A stretch of DNA of 64,000 nucleotides from Daucus carota subsp. sativus (Eukaryota; Streptophyta; Magnoliopsida; Apiales; Apiaceae). The position numbers and the translations under genes are program-made. Every line of letters begins with the position of its first letter. Position 1 is the stretch's first letter. The notes under the pieces are model-generated. The model was given only the letters and a program-made list of their open reading frames with translations. It ran no database searches and was not told the origin of the DNA. Of this stretch, positions 46,200-57,723 are shown piece after piece. The stretch is taken from assembly GCF_001625215.2 (NCBI RefSeq), contig NC_030389.2, forward strand, positions 30,803,454-30,867,453. The letters are read 5' to 3'.

Positions 46200-48054
46200 A
46201 AAAGCAGGAGGCGATTTCGCTTTATATATTTTTTCTTTTTGGCTCCCAGGTCCGGACTAGCATGATGGGTCCGGGACCGAAAACAAGGTCCGGGCTGAAT
46301 ACTACTCTTGGATTACGCTTTTTGCTTTCCATTTGACTTTTCTTCTTTTTAAAATTACACCCGTTTGAAAGCTTTGAAAAGGATATTTTACGGCTGTTAC
46401 TTTTTTGCTAGCCAGTGGATCCTCGACACGTGGCTCTGGTAACAAAGGATTGTGAAAACCTTCACTTCCACTTTTGATTTTTATCTTTTACCAGGCTTTT
46501 CATTGCGGGCTCTTCTGCATATACCACCGAGTTGCTTTACTTTCGATTTCTTCCAGCGTCGGAGTTTGATCGTCCCTCTTGCACAGGTATGCTTCGTTCT
46601 CTCCTTTTCTTTTTGCCATGAGTTCCCTTTGTTGCTACGAATGCATTTTTTGGTTGTTGGGTTTCTTTTCCACTGATCCTTCCGAGTTCAGTATTGAGTT
46701 AACTCGCCGAGTCAGGCCGAGTTTGCTTTAAAATAGCCTGTTTTCGCTTTAAACAACCCCAGTCAAGCTTCTCGCTTATTTGTTTGCTTTCTTTTATCGA
46801 GTCGACACATCGAGTCTGTCCGAGTTGCGAGCTGTTTACTGGGTCCTTAAGTTTCTGAGTCGCCGAGTCCACATTCTCACCGAGTCTGACATATTATTTT
46901 CGAGTTGTTTTGAACTGATTTTGCTCGAAACCGAGCTGTGGATATACTCTGATTTGCTGGGATTTTCGTGTGGTTGATGGTTTTTCTTTGTTTTCTAAGT
47001 TCGGTAATCTGTTGATTTTGCTGGGTTTCGTAAATCTATTTCTGCTGCCGTAATTTCAGTCCATGGAGTCTTGTGTTTGAGTTTAGCTGAAGTCCAGGGT
47101 CGGTTTGTTGCCCCGTCATGTGTAAATAGATTTGTGGGTTTCCTGGTTTTGTTTCGGCTTATGTGCTGCTTGTATTGTTTTCAGTAGTCTTGAGAGTGCT
47201 GTGTTGTTTGTTTCGGGTTATGTGCGCTTGGGTCGAGGTTGGAATCTGGGTTTAGTTGGCTGTTAGAGTTTGGGTTTAGTCACCGAGCTTTGCTGCGTTT
47301 TTGAGTTTAGCTGTTCTGTTCGCCGTTTTTGTGAGTCCGAGTTGCCCTTTGTCGTCTCAGACTTCCCGTTGGTTTCTTTAAAGTCCCGCGGTGCTGAGTT
47401 TTGAGTTGTGTGTCTGGGTGGCTGCTTTATTTCTGGGTGATTGCCTTGTTTGTTTGAGTCGAACCTTGCCTTGCTTGAATGTCGAGTCTGGTTTTGTTAC
47501 GCTGGTCCGGGCTCGGGTCTTGTCGTAGTGTAGTTTTGCATTTCTTCTAGTTTTGGGAATCTATATTTTTGGGTTCTGTTTGCGGCCTATTTATGTTGTT
47601 GTTGGTCGTAACCCGGTTGTCTGTGGTTTTCTTTGTGGGTATGTATTGATGAAAGCTAGTGTGTTTGCTTATAGGTCTAGGTTGCGTGTTGGGAGTCCGG
47701 ACTAGGGAGGTGAGTCCGGGTTAGGGAGTCATGTTGTTGGCTTTTTGTGTGTATATGCTTGCGGGTCCCCGTGGCTTTTGCTTTGAGTTTTAAAGTTTGG
47801 TTTGAAAATATTTTGTTTAGCCGGGTTCGGGGTCAGTGTGTTTCTGGGGTTTTTTGATGTTGGGTGGTTTCACAAATAGGTCTAGATTGGAGGTCCGGAC
47901 CATAATAAAATCAATGTAGAAACCAAATAGGAATAAGCTAGTTTCTTGCGGAGAGTTTTTCGTGTATAAAACTGACCTCAGATTATTATATGTAGGTGTA
48001 TGGTCCGGACCGAGGAGTCGGCTAAGAGGGGGTGATCCGAGTCCTTTTCCTACC
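46200..48054 (+). promoter_or_regulatory. Leader and probable 5' intron of the antisense gene
   Basis: A TATA-like TTTATATATT lies near 46212. A likely leader exon ends CTCTTGCACAG at about 46585, followed by a GTATGC donor. The next 1.4 kb is strongly T/G-rich and stop-filled, as plant introns are, and ends TATATGTAG at about 47994. Numerous GTCCGG words occur. All inferred; no transcript evidence. Confidence 0.4.
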
Positions 48055-50205
48055 ATGCCCCGAGCTGCTGTCTTGTCAAAGAGGCTTCCCGTGAAGGAGG
48101 TTTCAAATAGACAGGTGTTGTTCACTCCGGACGGTTGTTGGACAGATAGTAATTATCACTTTGTGAAGAAGGCTCCGGATGTACCCGGCACCCGATACTT
48201 TCGGGATTTGAGTAGCTTGTATCGTGATAGGCATCCGGATGGGGATCCTGGTCCTTATGATAAGGAGAAGGTTGATTGTAGATTTGCAGAGTTTGCTATG
48301 GCCCGAGACTCCTATCCTCTGAAGGAGAGTCTCACTTCCTTGCCTAAGGAGGAGATGGACACCGTGGTGAGGTCTGCTTTCCAACTAGGTCCAGAGATAG
48401 AGTGGAGGTGGCCTGAACCAGGGGAAAGAATTTATCATAGACCAGCTGATGGGTTCGTTCCTGTTTGGTTAGAACATCTTAGGTCCGGGTGGAACCCCCG
48501 GTGGCATCTTTTCTTCAAACACTTATGCAAATATGTGTATAAGTGTTCACCAATGCAGATAACCCCGAATGGAATCAAGTGGATGACTTGGTTCTTAGCC
48601 GCCTGTAACAAGATGAAGATTCAGCCTACCTTTAAGTTGTTTCACCAGGTCTTTCTTCTAGTTAAGTCCACCCAGGAACCTTTGTATGAGGTGAGATTCC
48701 GGGCTAAGGAGTGTGGGTACGGTCCGGGTCTTGCGAGACCGATGATTATGCTTTCTTCGTTGAAGCATTGGAATCACGAGATAATTCTTTTGAAGGGTCT
48801 TGATCTGGGGTTTATGCCTTATATTGCGACTGAGGGGGTAGAGACGGACTTCTTTCCACCCATTTTAAGAGGCGATGCTTTGCAACAGGTCTTTGATTTC
48901 TGCAATTTCTTTGGGCAACAGTTCACCCGGGATACTTTCATGCAGCATCTCAAATTACATAAGTGGGGGTGTAAGTCCGAGTTTGTAGTTGCTTTGTGTC
49001 TAATCTTCTTATGTGGTTGCTTCTTTATACTTTTCTATTGCATTTGTAGTTGTAGTTGTAGTTGTTTCTTTTCTGGTCTTCTTATACAGGTGTGGGACTG
49101 CTCTGTCCATGATTTCTGATTTTTCTTGTTTTTTGTTTCAGGCTTGCCTTATTTTCGCAGAAGGCTTTGGAAGATGTCTTCCAGTACATTGGCTGTAGCT
49201 TTGAAAAACTTGGGTTCCTCCCACATGACAAAGAAGAAGTCTGGATTGGTTGCGGGGTCTAGGTCTTCTCCCCGTGAGATGGGGTCTGAGTCTAGTACAC
49301 CGAGGGTGAATCCGGGGACAGTTGCAATCATTGATGTGGAGATGGGCGGCCCGGAGCCGGCCAAGAAAGTTGACAAGAAGAGAAAGAAGCCGGAGAAGAA
49401 GCATGTGTCCAAGGGTTCCACTTCTGGTTGTGGGAAATCAATCATGGAGGAGTTGGACTTGGATGATGAGGAGGATGGTCTCCGGGTTGGGGATCATTCT
49501 ATGAAAGAGGTGGTGAAGATCATGTCTGAGATGCCTTCGGATTCGGACTGGACTGAGATGGGGGAATCCGGAACGGTGGGAATGTACAGGAAAGCTGCTG
49601 CGGTTTGGGGTCAGGTGAGTGTATCAACTTTAGTTGTTTAACTATTCTCTTCTGTTTTGTTGCTGAAATGTGCGATTTGAATTTTTCAGATGGGCATTGC
49701 AATCGCTGGGATGGTTGCCTTGAGCTCAAGCCAACTGAGGGAGGAGAAGGCGGCTTCGGACGACAAGGATGTCTGGATCACAACTTTGGACACAGATCTG
49801 AAATTGGCCAAGTCCTCAGTTGACGATTTGGGCGAGAAGTTGAAGGCAGCTGAGACTCGGGTTTCCGAGTTTGAGACCGAGATCGAGAGTCTGAAGCGGC
49901 AGCTCGCTGAGAGGAAGGAGCCTGCCGTGGTGATTTCTGAGTTCAAGGAGTCTAAGGAGTATGACTGTGCCTTGGCCGATGCTGGGGCGGCCGAGATCTT
50001 ACGTTGTTGGACTGTTGCTGAGAGGCATATCAAGTCTGACCCGGAGGCAAGCTTTGATAGCTTTTGTGGCTTGTATGTCCAGGCTAAGGGCGACCTCGAA
50101 AAGGGTCTTGGGGAGCCAGAAGCATATGATGGGCCTACTCCTAGCTTTCTTCCCAAGGAGTTGGACCGAGATGTCGGTCTGGATCATCTTGTCGTTCAGG
50201 ATTAG
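48055..50205 (+). CDS. Spliced gag-like / putative gypsy-type transposon protein, antisense to its element
   Basis: Three coding exons, 48055-48970, 49142-49614 and 49690-50205 (1,905 nt, 634 residues). Introns are GT-AG (GTAAGT and GTGAGT donors, TTTCAG and TTTTCAG acceptors), and the frame is kept across both. Residues 1-305 resemble the plant putative gypsy-type transposon domain (Pfam Transposase_28 type, from memory): HRPADGFVPVWLEHLRSGWN, then KYVYKCSPMQITPNGIKWM. The middle is Lys/Ser-rich and basic (KKVDKKRKKPEKKH), fitting nuclear localisation or nucleic-acid binding. The C-terminal third is a predicted coiled coil (LGEKLKAAETRVSEFETEIE). No zinc knuckle, protease or RT. It runs opposite to the element's own transcription. 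Start could instead be 47962 in the same frame; 48055 has a good ACCATGC context. Function unknown. Confidence 0.75.
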
Positions 50206-50699
50206 ACCGCCAGATAGTTTTATCTTTTGCTTTGTCTGGGTTTAGCGCATTCTCTCTTTTGTAAACCTGAACTTGTTTTCTTTGTAGTCTTGAACTTGTC
50301 TGTCTTGGCCTGAACTTGTTACTTGGGCGTAATCCTGATGACCTTTTGCTTCATTAGTTGTTGTTTGCTTTCTTGATTGCTGTTTTTGTTTGATTATAGC
50401 TATTGTGTTTCCGGTTCGGGCTTTTTTTCTTTTTTGTCACATGATCTGGATAGCTTGGCAGGTTGGCAGTGATAATGCAGGGTTCGGGTTATCCAATCTC
50501 TTTTGAAAGAGTTTTTGCACCTTAGATGTGTGAAGCGAGTCCGGATCATGCAAGACCTCTTTTCTCCTGCTCCTCTTGCCTTGGAATATTTTTCCAAGTA
50601 ATAATTGGGAAGTAACTCGATTTGGCTGTTGAATAAATCTTTGCCTTAGGTGGATAGCTGGGTCCGGTATTGGCCACTTGTAGAATGGTAATTGTAAGT

Positions 50700-51790
50700 A
50701 CAATATAGTATTATACTCTGGATCGGTTGCTTGGCTTGAGAAAATATTTCAAGTAGTACATAAATGGTTGGGTCCGGATTGGTTGCTTATATCCGGATTG
50801 GTTGCTTGGAGAATTCTCTCCTTGAAAAAATAATTCAAGTAATAAATAAATGATTGAATCCGGATTGGTTGCTTGCCTTGAAAATATATTTCTAGTAATA
50901 AATAAATGGCTGGATCCGGATTGGTTGCTTGTCTTGAAAAAATATTTCTAGTAATAAATAAATGGCTGGATCCGGATTGGTTGCTTGTCTTGAAAAAATA
51001 ATTCAAGTAATGAATAAATGATTGAATCCGGATTGGTTGCTTATATCCGGGTTGGTTGCTTGGAGAATTCTCTCTTTGAAAAAATATTTCAAGTAATAAC
51101 TAAATGATTGAGTCCGGATTGGTTGCTTATATCCGGGTTGGTTGCTTGGAGAATTCTCTCCTTGAAAAAATAATTCAAGTAATGAATAAATGATTGAATC
51201 CGGATTGGTTGCTTATATCCGGGTTGGTTGCTTGGAGAATTCTCTCTTTGAAAAAATATTTCAAGTAATAACTAAATGATTGAGTCCGGATTGGTTGCTT
51301 ATATCCGGGTTGGTTGCTTGGAGAATTCTCTCCTTGAAAAAATAATTCAAGTAATGAATAAATGATTGAATCCGGATTGGTTTCTTATATCCGGGTTGGT
51401 TGCTTGGAGAATTCTCGGTTTGAAAAAATAATTCAAGTAATGAATAAATGATTGGTTGCTTATATCCGGATTGGTTGCTTGGAGAATTCTCTCCTTGAAA
51501 AAATAATTCAAGTAATAAATAAATGATTGAATCCGGATTGGTTGCTTGGCTTGAAAAAATGTTTCAAGTAGTGAATAAATGGTTGGATCCGGATTGTTTG
51601 CTTATATCCGAATTGGTTGCTTGGAGAATTCTCTCCTTGAAAAAATAATTCAAGTAATAAATAAATGATTGAATCCGGATTGGTTGCTTATATCCGGATT
51701 GGTCGCTTGGAGAATTCTCTCCTTGAAAAAATAATTCAAGTAATGAATAAATGATTGAATCCGGATTGGTTGCTCGGAGAATTCTCAGTT
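50700..51790 (+). repeat. ~86-bp tandem array inside the LTR element
   Basis: About ten units, each with TCCGGATTGGTTGCTT, usually a second TATCCGGGTTGGTTGCTT, then GGAGAATTCTC, CTTGAAAAAATAATTCAAG and AATAAATGATTG. GGAGAATTC falls at about 51148, 51234 and 51320, so the period is 86 bp; shorter units missing the GGAGAATTC block occur at the left end. GAGAATTCTC and CTTGAA..TTCAAG are palindromic. It lies between the primer site and the antisense gene, where gag-pol is expected in a complete element. Confidence 0.88.
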
Positions 51791-52149
51791 TGAAAGTTTA
51801 TGATTGCTTTTTTGGTGAAAGTGTATGTGTGCAATATGGGTAGTAACAGAATGACATAAGTAGTATAGACAGACAGTCAACTTACTACTTTGGAGAATGC
51901 TTGAAATGGCTATGTGCCAAGAAGTATAAGATGCTACCAGACAAAGTGCTTAATTTACTAGAGACAAATTTTGTCCTTCTTGTGGGTGGGGTTTGCTAAC
52001 GTGCACACAACAGAATAGCCATGGCTAAGATGGTGTCTTAAAGGTTGGAGTTTGTTGAAGCTTACAGAGATGAAACGGGACTCCCTTGTCGGGAGCTTGC
52101 TGATGAAGATGAGTCCAGTGGCACCGTGACCACAGGACGGAGATACACC

Positions 52150-52170
52150 AGCCCTCCTTCTAGCGCCAAA
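52150..52170 (-). other. Primer-binding site of the LTR element
   Basis: Minus strand: directly after the LTR tip GGCGTTATCA comes TTTGGCGCTAGAAGGAGGG, whose TGG start is complementary to a tRNA CCA end. No comparable TGG site follows the left LTR on the plus strand. This fixes element orientation as minus. Confidence 0.7.
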
Positions 52171-52850
52171 TGATAACGCCAGATCCCGTTCCGGCCCTTT
52201 CTCCGCCTTGCTCCGTCGTCTTGCGGTGTAGCTGCTGGATGGGTGCCTGCAAAACAACGCCGGAGGGGGGTTTGGACCCCGAGGCGCCTCCGGCGTGAGA
52301 GTAAGAGCGGGCTCGAAAGTAGTCAGACGGAAAATGAGCTATCTATCAATGTAGAGGGTGTGTGTATGGTGGTTGCTGTATGTGGTTGCTTGTGTGTTTA
52401 TGTTTGCTGTGTGTATGAAATATGAGTGTGGAGGCAGAAGAGAGAGAGAGAGAGAGAGGAGAAGAGAGTAGAGAGGAGAGCCCTTAAACCTCTTATCCTT
52501 GGTCTATTTATAGGCCAAGGATTAGGGTTTAAGGGTAGGAAACCTGAATCTTGGCCATACACCTGTATGTCTCGAATCCCTACACGTGTCCCCGTGTCAG
52601 CTTGTCGTTTCTTGACAGTAGTTATTCATGTTCTGTCCCTATCACCTGGGTCTTCCATTCATCATGTGCTGGTCCGGGGGAGGGATGGATTGGTTGTGTC
52701 TGAGTCCGAGATCGTCTCCCGGGTCCGGATCATCTCCGAAGTCTAGGATTGTGTCTTGGGTCCGGGCCATCTCCAGGGTCCGGGATCATCTCCTGGGTCC
52801 GGGATCATCTCCGGGTCATGTAGTGCATGGATCCGGATTATACCCTATCA
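52171..52850 (-). repeat. LTR (5' LTR in element orientation)
   Basis: 680-bp partner of 45011-45688 with the same tips, minus-strand TATA box and GTCCGG repeats. Nearly identical sequence means the insertion is recent. Confidence 0.92.
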
Positions 52851-52855
52851 TTCAT

Positions 52856-54468
52856 GGCTGAATGTCCAAGTGTATTCGAAAAATATACAAGTAAAATTAT
52901 ATCATAATATATGTTTACCATAATTTCTTCTTGATTTTGAATACGATTTTCAATTTTTGAGTCATACCCTTCCACTCGTCAGCGGGTCATTTTGATTGTT
53001 CCTCGCCTCAAATTTTTTTTTATAAAGAAATTGTACGAAATATATAAAACAAATTAGCTATAGGAGGAAGATAACAGTACACTAGTAGAGAAATACGACA
53101 CTTGAAAATGGGTCGACTCAATCTTTATGGGTTGTCAAATTGGGATGTGAGAGTCCACGATAATTTGGGCTGCAGGCCCACATAGTTGCTCTCGGTGATT
53201 GCTTTTGTGTGGGTTTTTTTTTTCCCTTCTAGAAAATCAACTTCGTTAAACAAAGATTTGTAGATAGGCCAATCTAGTGCTAAAACTTAACCGGCAATTA
53301 AGAAAAGATTAATGTTTCTCAGCCTAAATATAAAACCCTCAAAACCTACGCTATGCATAAGATTGATAATACTTTGACAAAAGAGGATCTAAGTCATGCA
53401 ATACACGGAAAGTTGGGTATAGCAGCTATTGCATTTCGGCTATTAGACATTATAAAAAATATGCTCCAACCTTTATTAGTAGTTAAGATGACATCTTTCT
53501 TGATTGCATTTGGCTCAGCCAACAACACATTAGATACAAACATCATATGGATGCTAATATTAAGGAAGATAATATTAACACCTATATTTTTAAATTAAAT
53601 ACAATCACAAACACGGAAGGAAGTGGGGTACTTGCGCCCAGTGACCCTCATAAAACCTGTATATTCTATTGAAAATTTCTTTAAATAGTTCACTTGTCCC
53701 ATGTTGAGGTCTTGTGTGTTTTTGGAAGAGATTCAAGTTTGATCCTTACAGGCCATTATTATAACGGATTTTTTGTCCCTTTTCCTTCTAAAGATTATTA
53801 TTATAAAAGATTTTTTACCCCTCTTCCTTCTACAGGCTATTATTATAGCAATTTTTTTACTCTCTTATCCTTCTTTCCTTCTCTGTTATATTTTATTTTT
53901 GCCCTCCCCACTTCAAAATTCTAGCTCGTCCTTGGTCATAAATACGACTTATCATTCACAAGATTCGAACCCTTCTATATTATTATCAAGCCTTTGTATA
54001 TTATTCTACTGAATATCGGTATAAATATGACATTTATGTAAGTGTCATCGATATAAACATTTCTTTTAAAAAAAACATAATAATGTAATTGATTTTGCCG
54101 CAAAGAAGTACTAGTTAGTAGTTTACATTGGCTCTATTTTGATAAAAAAGAACTAAGAATATATATTTCAACAATAAATTTAGAAAAATGTATTTTTCTA
54201 TTAATATATTGTTTTAACTAATGGGCTTCGAATTAATTTTAAGTAATGGTTCCTGCTCCTAAGTTCTAGTATGTATGCATTAGTTATATACTTATACAAT
54301 ACTTTTATTTTCCAGTGTGTTGATTTTTGACACGTAATTTAAATATATTGAATTATGCAACAAAATTAATTAATTAGATCATGAAATTGTGAAACTTAGT
54401 TAACTGTTACATGTTGTATTTTGAAAAACTCAAAAAGGTTTAATTCTCTGTTTGTAATGAATCTGCAG
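52856..54468. other. Intergenic, AT-rich
   Basis: An 81-codon frame (53353-53598) has no recognised similarity and may be chance. A three-copy repeat is listed separately. Otherwise nothing seen. Confidence 0.4.
53750..53880 (+). repeat. Three ~42-46-bp tandem repeats
   Basis: Units built on ATTATTATAA, GATTTTTT, CCCCTCTTCCTTCTA begin at about 53751, 53793 and 53834, diverging in the third. Non-coding. Confidence 0.65.
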
Positions 54469-55084
54469 ATCTGTGGTGATGTTGATCAATTAGATGACAG
54501 GGCTGACAACTCTGAAATCCCTCGAGACCGCTCAGGAGGATCCTCGACAGCTAAATATAGAAGGTTCATCGATGAATTAGTACCCATTGGAAGCACTTGT
54601 ATGGATTTGAGAAGGCTTAAGGTGGTGCATGATCCACCTGTGGAAGCTTCAAGTGGTTTGAAACATCTAGACAATCAGCCAGGCTTTAAATCTGCAGATG
54701 ATCGTCGATTCGCCACTCAATCTGAGCTCATAGGAACCTTTCTTGAGATAACCTTGTTTCCGTGTTCTCTTGTACAGGACAAGAGTGAAAGCCAAGAAAA
54801 TCTTGATAGTTAATAGAGGACTGCCTATAGTCTCCATTCTAATCGGTGAGTCTGGAGATTTTCTATACGGTGATCAGAGGGATGTCGACAAAGCTGAGAA
54901 AATCGTACTGGAATCAGGGAATGTTCTGATATTCGGGGGCCAGTCAGGACATGTATACCATGGCGCGGCTTCCATTCTCCCTACAACTGCTCTACAAGCC
55001 CTGCTGCAAGAATCAGATCTTCGTCCAGGCCGTCTAAATCTGAAAGTAGTAGCAGTGATGCTTCTATTTCAAGTGAGGCCATGA
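54469..55084 (+). pseudogene. AlkB-like (ALKBH1-type) dioxygenase pseudogene
   Basis: The 3' part reads RGLPIVSILIGESGDFLYGD, then RDVDKAEKIVLESGNVLIFG and SDLRPGRLNL: the C-terminal half of the 2-oxoglutarate/Fe(II) AlkB fold, which in active members removes methyl groups from nucleic acids. Upstream (54469-54735, after a CTGCAG acceptor) is a Ser/Asp-rich piece that I take as a spacer exon of the same gene. One extra base at about 54811 shifts the frame between QDKSESQENLD and NRGLP. The exon with the HxD iron-binding pair is missing, and the final NLTFR is changed to NLKVV. A dead copy. Confidence 0.72.
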
Positions 55085-55282
55085 CAGAGCTTTTACTATA
55101 TCAAATCTTACACATGCATGATGCTAATTGCATGTCATTATACTGTCATTATGAATTAATTTGATGCCCGTTGAGTTAATTATGTTGTATTGGTATAGTT
55201 TGATTTTTGAGGTTAGTCTCCGTAAGAAGCAGAGCAATATGAGCCCTCTGGTGCACATCTACGTCAAAAAAGCAAAAACTTC

Positions 55283-55363
55283 CAAAGGCCCGGGCGACTG
55301 TTTACCAAAAACACACGTATCCGCAAAGTCGTAAGACCATGTATGGGGCTTGCCCGGTGCCTA
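55283..55363 (+). other. Plastid 23S rRNA fragment in nuclear DNA (NUPT)
   Basis: GGCCCGGGCGACTGTTTACC, AAAAACACA and CCGCAAAGTCGTAAGACCAT, then GTATGGGGCTTGCCCGGTGCC, match the peptidyl-transferase-side stretch of chloroplast 23S rRNA as remembered, with a few changes and a small deletion where GCTGACGCC is expected. Only about 80 bases are present, so it is an inserted fragment and not a functional rRNA gene. A mitochondrial or bacterial source is less likely. Confidence 0.7.
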
Positions 55364-57723
55364 AGCTATAGACAAGACTTATTATTGATGTTTTATTGCG
55401 TTACAGAGTACATTGAACCTGTTCAGAAACTGAGCCTAATGTTATGTTGTGGATGTACTAATCAAGGAACTAACTTTGGTAGCATCCTAGCATATGTAAA
55501 TTTGGTATATTCTTGAAAATGAGGGCATCACTTTGAGCACAATTAGTTACTCATGCAACAAGAGCTGCAAATAGCAATTTTCCAAAAGACGGCACAATTG
55601 GTAGTAAATTACGAATCCATCATAAACTGAAAAAATCGGCAGAAAACAACATAATTTTGACAGAGCTGATCGATTTCATATAATGTGATATTCAGATCAA
55701 CAGAGCTGATGCAAGTATCGTATCTTCTCATTCGCCAGAGAATACGATCTTGTAAAGAATTAAGTCGGTTACCTGCAGGCTGGAGCAAACATTCAACACC
55801 AACCGAAAGCTGAGACTACAAGACATCGTGTCCCCAGACTGTCATATGTCAAGACCCCAGAGTTTTCAAAGAATGTATTCACTGTTCTAGTAAACGATTT
55901 CACTTGCATAGAAACTTTTTGTGCATTCAAATGGTTATACGAGAAGATTATATGTGTGTAGTCATCTATTCTGTTTACTTTAGACTGTGTTACTCGAACT
56001 CGGTTAAAAGTGTTCGACATTTTCGACATAGATATATACGTGTTCAAGTATTAGACTCAGGCAATGATTTAAAATCTTTACATGTTTCGGCTTAAGATAA
56101 GTGTCAAAGTATTCGTATCCAAGTCCGAGTGACAAAAATCCGACACAAGTATTTGAGGCAAATGAAGAGTCGAGAGAAAAATAGACTCAGAAATATTGGG
56201 ATATATCAGAATAACAAAGTTACATGAAAGAGTCATGACCAACTTTTTGTTTATAAAGAGAGAATATAATTCTACCTGAAGTTCACTTAAAACAGTAAGA
56301 ACCAACCTTTAACTCCCAACTTTTTTGACCTATTTGAAGTATTTTCCAATCACTTGAGCAAGTAAAAATTTGCAAACAGCTATATTGATCTTAAAAGTAC
56401 ATGTCATATGCCAACTTTTTTATAGTGCCTACAAGTGCTTTTTTCTAGGCCCTGTGTAGGAGAAATGCAACATCAAATTCAGAATCAAAAGTGCATCAAA
56501 CAAAGATGTGTTGCATTATTTATCACTTTTGATGCTTTAGAAACTTCCCAAGATCAAACTGAAAAGAAACATTGGTAAGACATTACACTTAATATTCAAG
56601 CAACCAAAGCTACAACTTTGGTGCCACATATGAAGTGATTTCGACTTTGTCTGGTACCTAAACCTCAAAAACTTGTATATAACATCAGTTAGTCCCAAAG
56701 GGCATCAGATCCTATTTGAGTGTGAGACCTATCATTTACATTATTAAACCGTGTGCTTTCGGTTAGGAATCAGTTGGTCCTCAGTGTTTTGTGCAAGCCT
56801 AGTGTACTGCAATAAAACAAAACAAAGCATACCATGTATATACCAGTTAAAATTAGCTCAAGCTACAGAGTAGAGAGTTTGTTTCCGGAAAACAAAAGCA
56901 AATGTATGTGAAAGTTGTGCTATGGGAATAAGTATACACATATAAGTCCAACCTGAAGAGAGAAAATGACATAATTTAAACATGTTTTGTGCTACATAAA
57001 ATATTTAATTTGGTTATCAACCTACGAGCTTCTGTTTGAGGAACTTTTTCTGGTAAAGTCTATCATCTTGTAAAACACACAAGTATGGAGTTTCTTTGTT
57101 CAATCAGTAGTTGGAATAGAACTTCAAGAAACGACGATGCACTCATAAAATTAGTGAACTATGAACTGTTAATATTCCAATATTTCGGTCATGACTATTT
57201 TCCAATGACCATTTTCCAATGAGACTGTTTACAGACCTAACACTACTGGACGGTATTGTGAAAGCAGCTAGTGCAGTTAGTATATACCAAATCCTTTATT
57301 TAAGTGGGAGAGCTTACTTTGACCAATTAATGTTTAAGCACAACAAGATAAACAACACAAAAAGTAATCACACAAAAAAACTTAACAAGGTATATTTTCC
57401 AATGATCATATGAAACTTCTAATATGATAATATCAAAGAGAACTGAACTGAAATTTTTTAAAATTGGAAGCACATTCTTGGAACATGCAAAAGAGGGACA
57501 AACAAAAAAAAAATCAAGGTCTATAGGCAGCAGCGGAATTGCTGAATGTCGATTCTCTAACATCCTAAAATTTCCAAGCAAAATCTATGATAGAGCATAA
57601 TTCGAAAGGTTTTCAGCACATTGCTCTGTATACTCTACCATCTTATAAGAACCATGAACAAAACAGTAGTTTAAATTTCAAAGATAAATGAACCAGGAAC
57701 TTGTGCTTGTTTCTGCTTTGATA
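55364..57723. other. Intergenic, no gene recognised
   Basis: Scattered short frames only. The right end should include the C2H2 gene's 3' UTR. Confidence 0.45.

Larger units (their letters stand above)
45011..52850 (-). mobile_element. Complete non-autonomous LTR retrotransposon carrying an antisense gene
   Basis: A 7.84-kb element bounded by two almost identical LTRs (678 and 680 bp) and a perfect TTCAT target-site duplication (45006-45010 and 52851-52855). Orientation is minus. A primer-binding-site-like TTTGGCGCTAGAAGGAGGG reads leftward directly inside the right LTR, a purine tract AAGGGAGTGGGGGG reads leftward directly before the left LTR, and the LTR has TATAAATAG on the minus strand. 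The primer site resembles that of Tat-type gypsy elements as I recall. No gag-pol frame exists on either strand. Inside, in element order, are an 86-bp tandem array, the antisense gene at 50205-48055 with its leader, and the purine tract. It must depend on another element's enzymes. Family inferred: Tat/Ogre-like gypsy derivative. Confidence 0.88.

Noticed and set aside
49686..50156. 156-codon minus-strand frame in the LTR element, considered as a gag remnant
   Set aside because: Ser-rich and opposite the coiled-coil exon; no gag features or zinc knuckle.
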